Positions 1-4,528 of a DNA stretch of 13,066 bases are shown in pieces; position 1 is the stretch's first letter; each line of letters starts with the position of its first letter. Made by a program: the position numbers and the translations under genes. The notes beneath the pieces are model-generated. The model was not told the origin of the DNA. It did no database searches and was given only the letters and a program-made list of their open reading frames with translations. Source of the DNA: Planctomycetota bacterium. Lineage in GTDB: Bacteria; Planctomycetota; Brocadiia; SM23-32. Location of the stretch: assembly GCA_018334735.1 (NCBI GenBank), contig JAGXLK010000015.1, forward strand, positions 1 to 13,066, written 5' to 3'.

Positions 1-1110
1 GTGGCCGATTATATTCGGAGTCTCTCCAACCGAGTCGGCACCGCTGGGCTCGGTATTATCGGAATTTTTTTCCTGATAGTGACGGCCATTTCGCTTTTCA
101 ACACCATCGAGCAAACCCTCAACTCCATCTGGCAGGTGAGGGAGAAACGGCCGTTCTGGATAAAGTTTACGGCCTTCTGCACATTGCTATGGCTCGGGCC
201 GGCACTGATTGCCGCATCTATCCTCCTCCGTGAACAAATGGCTCAACAGCTCTCCGCAACTTTTATCGGGATCCCCGTCCTGAGCACACTTTTCACGATT
301 GGGGCGGCGATTGCGCGGTACGTTTTGCCTTTCATCACGGTTTGGTTGCTTTTGTTAGCCGTTTACAAATTTTTGCCGCACACGCGCGTTAAATTCGGTG
401 CTGCGGGCTGGGGAGCTTTTGTCGGAACCATTCTCATCCAGCTCGCACGACCCGGCTTCGGCCTTTACGTCAGCAAAGCCTTCAAATACCAGAAAATTTA
501 CGGTTCTTTGGGAGCAATACCCATATTCCTGCTGTGGGTGTGGCTGCTATGGGTTCTTGTGCTTTTCGGAGCGGAAGTGGCCTTCACCGTGCAGAATGTT
601 AGACTCCTGCGCTTCCGGGACAAACTGCGCCGCCTTTCGGGGCTCTTTATCGACCGCTATCTCGCTGCCCGTATGATGATGTACGTCGCTCGGGAATTCT
701 GGAAAAGCGGTGAACCAACATCAATTGAAAAACTCTCCAAAACGATGAGAATTCCCCCGGAAGAAGCCTCAGATGCCGCAGACAGGCTTGTCAAGCTGGA
801 TTTATTGACACCTGTCGGCGAAGAACGTGATCAGTACCATCCTGCCAAAGATCTCTCTCGGTTGACGTTGATGGAAGTTTTGAGTATCACTGACCGTTTC
901 AGGGATGAATCTCGCTCCCGGCGTTCTGCCGATTCCGCGTATGAAAACAAGCTGGAAAAGAGTTTTCAGAAAGCCATTTCAGCCCAGCGAGAGGCCCTCG
1001 AAGGAAAAACATTCAGGGATCTCATGGAAGAATGCGAGCAGGAAGAACAGAAGCCAGAATCAGATGATGCGCCAAATGAAAAATCGGAAACTGAACTCGA
1101 TAACTCGTAA
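1..1110 (+). CDS. YihY/BrkB-family inner membrane protein with C-terminal winged-helix domain (5' partial)
   Basis: The reading frame is open from the first base, and the family normally has a further N-terminal stretch (about 80-100 residues with another membrane helix), so the GTG at base 1 is probably internal and the gene starts outside the window. Visible family hallmarks are FNTIEQTLNSIWQVREKR (residues 33-50) and YGSLGAIPIFLLW (167-179) followed by GAEVAF (190-195). Hydrophobic segments lie near residues 16-36, 52-72, 94-121, 133-150 and 172-196. Residues about 215-295 are soluble and look like a winged helix (SIEKLSKTMRIPPEEASDAADRL), and the last 70 residues are charged and acidic. 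Many YihY proteins carry such a tail; the family was once misnamed ribonuclease BN and its true role (transport or envelope function) is unsettled. It is followed after 36 nt by the aminotransferase on the same strand. The family call is firm; the function is not known. Confidence 0.9.
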   Translation: MADYIRSLSNRVGTAGLGIIGIFFLIVTAISLFNTIEQTLNSIWQVREKRPFWIKFTAFCTLLWLGPALIAASILLREQMAQQLSATFIGIPVLSTLFTIGAAIARYVLPFITVWLLLLAVYKFLPHTRVKFGAAGWGAFVGTILIQLARPGFGLYVSKAFKYQKIYGSLGAIPIFLLWVWLLWVLVLFGAEVAFTVQNVRLLRFRDKLRRLSGLFIDRYLAARMMMYVAREFWKSGEPTSIEKLSKTMRIPPEEASDAADRLVKLDLLTPVGEERDQYHPAKDLSRLTLMEVLSITDRFRDESRSRRSADSAYENKLEKSFQKAISAQREALEGKTFRDLMEECEQEEQKPESDDAPNEKSETELDNS

Positions 1111-1134
1111 AATCGCTCTGTGCACTAAAATCTC

Positions 1135-1139
1135 AGGAG
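1135..1139 (+). promoter_or_regulatory. Ribosome binding site that sets the aminotransferase start
   Basis: AGGAG lies 7 nt upstream of the ATG at 1147 but only 1 nt upstream of the in-frame ATG at 1141. The spacing therefore favours 1147 as the start codon. Confidence 0.7.
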
Positions 1140-1146
1140 TATGCTG

Positions 1147-2283
1147 ATGAAGAAAAACTACATGTTCACGCCAGGGCCTACAATGGTACCGCACGAAGTT
1201 CTGCTGGCGGAAGCCGCGCCGATGATTCATCATCGCACACCACAGTTCTCGCAAATTATGCGTGAAGTCACCGACGGAATGAAGAAGCTTTTCGGCACCG
1301 AGCAGGAAGTGTATTCGATCGCGGGAAGCGGCACCGCCGCCATGGATGCCGCCATCGCCAATACCTGCTCTCCCGGCGATACAGCAATCTGCGTGCGCGG
1401 CGGAAAATTCGGTGCCCGATGGGCCGAAATATGCGAAGCTTACGGATGCGAAGTAATCAATATCGATATCAAATGGGGCCAGTCACCTTCCATTGAGCAG
1501 ATCCGCTCCGCTCTCGGGGAACACCCAGACGCCCGTGTGCTTTGCGTAACACACAGCGAAACCTCCACGGCGGCTCTCACCGATGTCCAGGCCATCGGAA
1601 CCATGACCTGCGAACAAAGTACCCTCCTTGTCGTTGATGCCATCACCAGCGTCGGAGTGCATCCAGTGTGCATGGACAAATGGGGATTGGACGTGGTGGT
1701 CTCTGGTTCCCAAAAAGGTTGTATGATTCCACCGGGCCTCGGTTTCATTGCTGCCAGTCCGGACGCATGGGATATCATCGATGATTGCGCCTCGCCCCGC
1801 TACTACCTCGACATGAGAGCGATGCGGGATAAGTGGGCAGATTCAACTCAAACCCCGTTCACCGGCACTGTCTCACTCACCCGCGCCCTCCAGAAAGCGC
1901 TCAAAATGATGCGCGAAGAAGGGCTCGAAAACCTCTACGCCCGCCACGCCCGACTCGCCGAAGCAACTCGCAGCGCGATGATGGCCATCGGACTCGACCT
2001 GGTCGCTGACAACCCTGTCAACGGCGTCACCGCCGTCTGGGCGCCCGAGAATATTGACACCGGCGAAATGACAAAACTCATGCGAGATCAGTACGGCGTC
2101 ACAATCGCCGGTGGGCAAGCTGAGCTCAAAGGGCGTATCTTCCGAATCGGTCATATGGGCTACGTCAGCGAAGATGACCTGCTGATCTGCATCTCCGCCG
2201 TCGAACGAGCCCTGAGAGATCTCGGATACCAATTTGACCTCGGAACGGGTGTCTCCACCGCACAGGAAAAGCTCTTTGGCTGA
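1147..2283 (+). CDS. Class V PLP-dependent aminotransferase (alanine/serine-glyoxylate aminotransferase type)
   Basis: This 378-residue cytosolic enzyme is a fold-type I pyridoxal-phosphate aminotransferase, full length for the family. It opens with the typical FTPGPTMVPHEVL (7-19). The cofactor phosphate loop is AGSGTAAMDAA (59-69), the pyridine-binding aspartate is D164 in VVDAITSVG, and the Schiff-base lysine is K190 in SGSQKG, followed by PPGLGF (195-200). R333 in GRIFRIGHMGY is in the place of the arginine that binds the substrate carboxylate. Relatives transfer amino groups between alanine or serine and glyoxylate, or act in serine biosynthesis or purine-derived ureidoglycine breakdown; sequence alone does not choose between these. 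Start 1147 was chosen over 1141 because of the AGGAG spacing. No serA, glycine-cleavage or purine gene is adjacent to decide the pathway. The beta-propeller glycosidase follows after 23 nt, suggesting cotranscription. Confidence 0.92.
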   Translation: MKKNYMFTPGPTMVPHEVLLAEAAPMIHHRTPQFSQIMREVTDGMKKLFGTEQEVYSIAGSGTAAMDAAIANTCSPGDTAICVRGGKFGARWAEICEAYGCEVINIDIKWGQSPSIEQIRSALGEHPDARVLCVTHSETSTAALTDVQAIGTMTCEQSTLLVVDAITSVGVHPVCMDKWGLDVVVSGSQKGCMIPPGLGFIAASPDAWDIIDDCASPRYYLDMRAMRDKWADSTQTPFTGTVSLTRALQKALKMMREEGLENLYARHARLAEATRSAMMAIGLDLVADNPVNGVTAVWAPENIDTGEMTKLMRDQYGVTIAGGQAELKGRIFRIGHMGYVSEDDLLICISAVERALRDLGYQFDLGTGVSTAQEKLFG

Positions 2284-2306
2284 GACTCCATCACTTAAAT
2301 GCTGCT

Positions 2307-3182
2307 ATGGATTTCCAGACCCACTTCACCTACCGGGATGCTATCCCCCACCAAGAAGGCGTAACACGACGCGATCCGAGCCCCGTTATTCTTGTTGGTA
2401 ACACATACCACGTCTGGTACACGCGGGCAACGGTCGATCACTCGGGATACTACGGAAGCATCTATCACGCGACATCACCGGACGGTCTGGAGTGGCATGA
2501 GCGGAAAGAAGCCGTGCCGAAAGGCGGACCGAACGCCTGGGATGAAAACGGTGTCTTCACACCAACTATTCTCATTGCCGATAGCCAGTATTTTATTTTT
2601 TATACCGCTGTGCCGAAACCGTTCCATCAGGACCCCGTCGACCCGACCCCCACCGCCATCGGAATCGCAATGGCAGATTCTCCCGGGGGACCCTGGAGAA
2701 AATTCGAAGGCAACCCCGTTCTGGAACCGGGACCCGAAGGCACATTCGACTGTTTACGTGTTGACGATAGCTGTATGATCAAAAGAGACGATAAATACTG
2801 GATGTACTACAAAGGCCGGGGGCGCAAAGACACGCCGATGGGACTGGCCATTGCCGATGACCCAACCGGCCCGTACTTCAAACACTCATATAGCCCTCTG
2901 GTTGAAAGCGGACACGAAGTCTGCGTCTGGCCGCACGGCGACGGGGTAGCGGCATTGGTCGGCCATACCGGTCCGAATCCACACAACATCCGCTACGCAC
3001 CCGATGGCCTGCATTTTTCCGTGGAATTCCAGACAAAAGTTCCCGCCGCCCCCGGGCCCTACCGGAAAGATCGTTTCCGCGACGGGCCGGGACCCGGAAT
3101 CACCTGGGGACTTTGCATCGGCCGCCATCCGGAGCACCCTTTTCTGCAACGTTTCGACTGCGATTTGCGCGCCAAGCCGTGA
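2307..3182 (+). CDS. Five-bladed beta-propeller glycosidase, GH117/GH43-like
   Basis: This 291-residue protein shows repeated beta-propeller blade motifs: PVILVGNTYHVWYTR (26-40), PTILIADSQYFIFYT (86-100), SCMIKRDDKYWMYYKG (155-170), each followed by aspartate-rich SPDG or ADSPGGPW turns. Candidate acidic catalytic residues are D23 (RRDPSP), D153/D154 (RVDDS) and E204 in GHEVCVWPHG. The adjacent His203-Glu204 recalls the active site of GH117 alpha-neoagarobiose/neocarrabiose hydrolases; GH43 and GH32-like or GH130-like proteins share the fold. There is no signal peptide or membrane segment, so it should act in the cytoplasm on small imported sugars, or be a non-catalytic relative. No sugar transporter, sulfatase or other carbohydrate gene is nearby. 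The start at 2307 has no obvious Shine-Dalgarno and lies 23 nt after the aminotransferase stop, so translational coupling is possible. The fold is confident; substrate and activity are open. Confidence 0.78.
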   Translation: MDFQTHFTYRDAIPHQEGVTRRDPSPVILVGNTYHVWYTRATVDHSGYYGSIYHATSPDGLEWHERKEAVPKGGPNAWDENGVFTPTILIADSQYFIFYTAVPKPFHQDPVDPTPTAIGIAMADSPGGPWRKFEGNPVLEPGPEGTFDCLRVDDSCMIKRDDKYWMYYKGRGRKDTPMGLAIADDPTGPYFKHSYSPLVESGHEVCVWPHGDGVAALVGHTGPNPHNIRYAPDGLHFSVEFQTKVPAAPGPYRKDRFRDGPGPGITWGLCIGRHPEHPFLQRFDCDLRAKP

Positions 3183-3221
3183 ACGGCGACTCTTGCGATT
3201 TGGCCGTCGTTTGCCGTTTTC
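3182..3221 (+). terminator. Weak possible terminator after the glycosidase gene
   Basis: AACGG (3182-3186) can pair with CCGTT (3214-3218), and CGAC (3187-3190) with GTCG (3206-3209), leaving a 4-nt bulge and a large loop. The stem ends in a short TTTT at 3217-3220. It sits directly at the stop codon, where a terminator between convergent genes is expected, but the stem is imperfect and the T-run short. Confidence 0.22.
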
Positions 3222-3226
3222 TGTGG

Positions 3227-3264
3227 GTCTATCTTCGCCCCTCTTACGATGCACTCGCAATGAC
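3227..3264 (-). repeat. Imperfect short repeat, copy 1 (GTCATTG ... GGCGAAG ... AGAC)
   Basis: Read on the minus strand, GTCATTGCGAG (3264-3254) is followed by GGCGAAG (3239-3233) and AGAC (3230-3227). A second copy with the same three blocks but a shorter first gap lies at 3327-3349. GTCATTGCGAG closely resembles the start of short dispersed repeats common in many bacterial genomes. Two copies within 125 nt may be chance or degraded remnants. Confidence 0.35.
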
Positions 3265-3293
3265 CACTGTGGCTGAGATTTCAGGCTAAGCAG

Positions 3294-3308
3294 GTAGCCG
3301 GAGGCTAC
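3294..3308. repeat. Perfect short hairpin GTAGCC-GGA-GGCTAC
   Basis: GTAGCC (3294-3299) and GGCTAC (3303-3308) are exact inverse complements around a 3-nt loop. No T-run follows on either strand, so it is not a standard terminator. It may be part of a dispersed palindromic repeat. Confidence 0.4.
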
Positions 3309-3326
3309 AGTTCAGAATGCGGACAA

Positions 3327-3349
3327 GTCTCCCTTCGCCTGCCAATGAC
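3327..3349 (-). repeat. Imperfect short repeat, copy 2 (GTCATTG ... GGCGAAG ... AGAC)
   Basis: On the minus strand GTCATTG (3349-3343) is followed by GGCGAAG (3339-3333) and AGAC (3330-3327), matching the three blocks of the copy at 3227-3264 in the same order and orientation with a shorter spacer. Confidence 0.35.
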
Positions 3350-3441
3350 GGGCTCAGCTGAACTCGAGTCTTCCTGGCCGCGAACATAGCTCCCCTATTT
3401 CAATACCACGACGCCAGCGGCGACTGCTTCCAATCCCATAC

Positions 3442-4515
3442 CTAAAAAATACGCCGCCCGTCTTTCCGAGCCTGGAGTGTCTGCACGAAGGCTTCCAGAC
3501 GGGTTTTCAGCTGGCCGCTCAGAGGACCGGGACGATCGCACTCGATCGTAAGAACCGGAAGACCCAGTTCCTTCCGCAAAATGCGATCTTCAGTGCGTCG
3601 GAAACAAAAACTCTGTACATAATGGATAAGACCGTCCAATTTCCTTCGCTTGCATTCATGCTTGATATCTTCCAGACGCACAAAAATCCCGTACGGATAG
3701 CGAAAACGGGTGTATTGTTCCGCCAGCGACGTTCCGCCCTCCGGCATTGCGAACTGCCGTTGTGTCTCATTGTAGACGACGCGCGCGCCGAGATCTTCCA
3801 GGTACTCGTAGCATTGCGGCACAATCGGCGGGACCCCGCCCATGCCGAGGCGAATGGGATGCGACATCTCTTCCCGATCATCCACACAACCGAGAAAAGC
3901 GTCGGCCTCTTTATCAAATCGCTCCGGGTCGCCGCAAAAATCACTGGTCGAAACGAGCCAGAGATGGTCTTCAAATCCCGACACCCGGTTTCCCTGCCAG
4001 CATTGTTCGTCAATATCCAGCGTTTTCGCGCGAATTGGTTGCAGACGTTTTCTCCACTCTTCAGCCTCATCAAGGTTCGCACCAAAACGGTCCGCAAAAT
4101 CCGCAATATGCGTCTGCATGCGGTTTTCATCGGGACGATGGGGGTACTCGAATGGCAGGCACTCGACACCCTCGTATTCGAGCATCTCCATGAGAGCGTG
4201 GGTATTGCTGCAATCTCCCTGCGTTACGCCCACAACCCTCTGGATACCGCATCGGTGAACGGCTCCGTACAGTCCTTTTGTCCACGCACAGGACGTTCGC
4301 GGAAAACCCGATCTTTCGGCCTCAACCAGCAACGATTCCGGTTCCTGAGCCGTTACAAAAACGTTGTTTAAATCGACCGGTATCAACCCCGACGCCAGAA
4401 TGACTTCCATGGGCACAGTTGTGGTTATTCCCACAGCTTTTTCCGGCGGGATATTACCCGGCAATGGCGGTGGCAGCATTGGAGCACAGTGATCGGACCG
4501 TTCGCTTGTCTCCAA
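3442..4515 (-). CDS. 2-hydroxyacyl-CoA dehydratase D-component (HgdB/HgdC) family iron-sulfur protein
   Basis: This 357-residue soluble protein belongs to the family that includes 2-hydroxyacyl-CoA dehydratase subunits, benzoyl-CoA reductase subunits and double-cubane cluster proteins. The N-terminal phrase VGITTTVPMEVILASGLIPVDLN (28-50) matches the family's 'VP.E.i.A.G..P' entry motif. Likely [4Fe-4S] ligands are C76 in FPRTSCAWTKG, C102 in TQGDCSNTHAL and C304 in QSFCFRRTEDR, which fit the usual three-cysteine pattern. It starts with TTG, supported by GAGGAG six nt upstream, and follows the DUF1638-HyuA gene by only 13 nt. Only one such subunit is encoded here, with no partner subunit and no BcrAD/BadFG-type activator, so a classical dehydratase complex is unlikely. 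By analogy with double-cubane proteins it probably passes low-potential electrons to an unknown substrate, energised by the neighbouring ATPase. The family is well supported; the substrate is unknown. Confidence 0.85.
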   Translation of the reverse strand: METSERSDHCAPMLPPPLPGNIPPEKAVGITTTVPMEVILASGLIPVDLNNVFVTAQEPESLLVEAERSGFPRTSCAWTKGLYGAVHRCGIQRVVGVTQGDCSNTHALMEMLEYEGVECLPFEYPHRPDENRMQTHIADFADRFGANLDEAEEWRKRLQPIRAKTLDIDEQCWQGNRVSGFEDHLWLVSTSDFCGDPERFDKEADAFLGCVDDREEMSHPIRLGMGGVPPIVPQCYEYLEDLGARVVYNETQRQFAMPEGGTSLAEQYTRFRYPYGIFVRLEDIKHECKRRKLDGLIHYVQSFCFRRTEDRILRKELGLPVLTIECDRPGPLSGQLKTRLEAFVQTLQARKDGRRIF

Positions 4516-4521
4516 AAGCTA

Positions 4522-4527
4522 CTCCTC
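4522..4527 (-). promoter_or_regulatory. Ribosome binding site supporting a TTG start
   Basis: GAGGAG on the minus strand lies 6 nt upstream of the TTG at 4515-4513 and inside the 13-nt gap after the preceding stop. It supports TTG as the true start and suggests translational coupling with the upstream gene. Confidence 0.7.
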
Positions 4528-4528
4528 A

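Larger units (their letters stand above)
3183..3441. other. Convergent intergenic spacer with repeat-like remnants
   Basis: This 259-nt gap separates the 3' ends of the glycosidase gene and the HgdB-like gene. I find no convincing gene in it. It contains the weak stem at 3182-3221, two imperfect copies of a short element on the minus strand, and a perfect 6-bp hairpin at 3294-3308. Its texture suggests a graveyard of small dispersed repeats rather than a functional RNA. Confidence 0.55.

Noticed and set aside
3294..3308. The GTAGCC hairpin as a rho-independent terminator
   Set aside because: No run of T follows on either strand and the stem is only 6 bp.
3622..4371. A 249-codon plus-strand open frame opposite the HgdB-like gene
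   Set aside because: The minus strand carries the family motifs and cysteines; the plus-strand product has no ribosome binding site or known motif.
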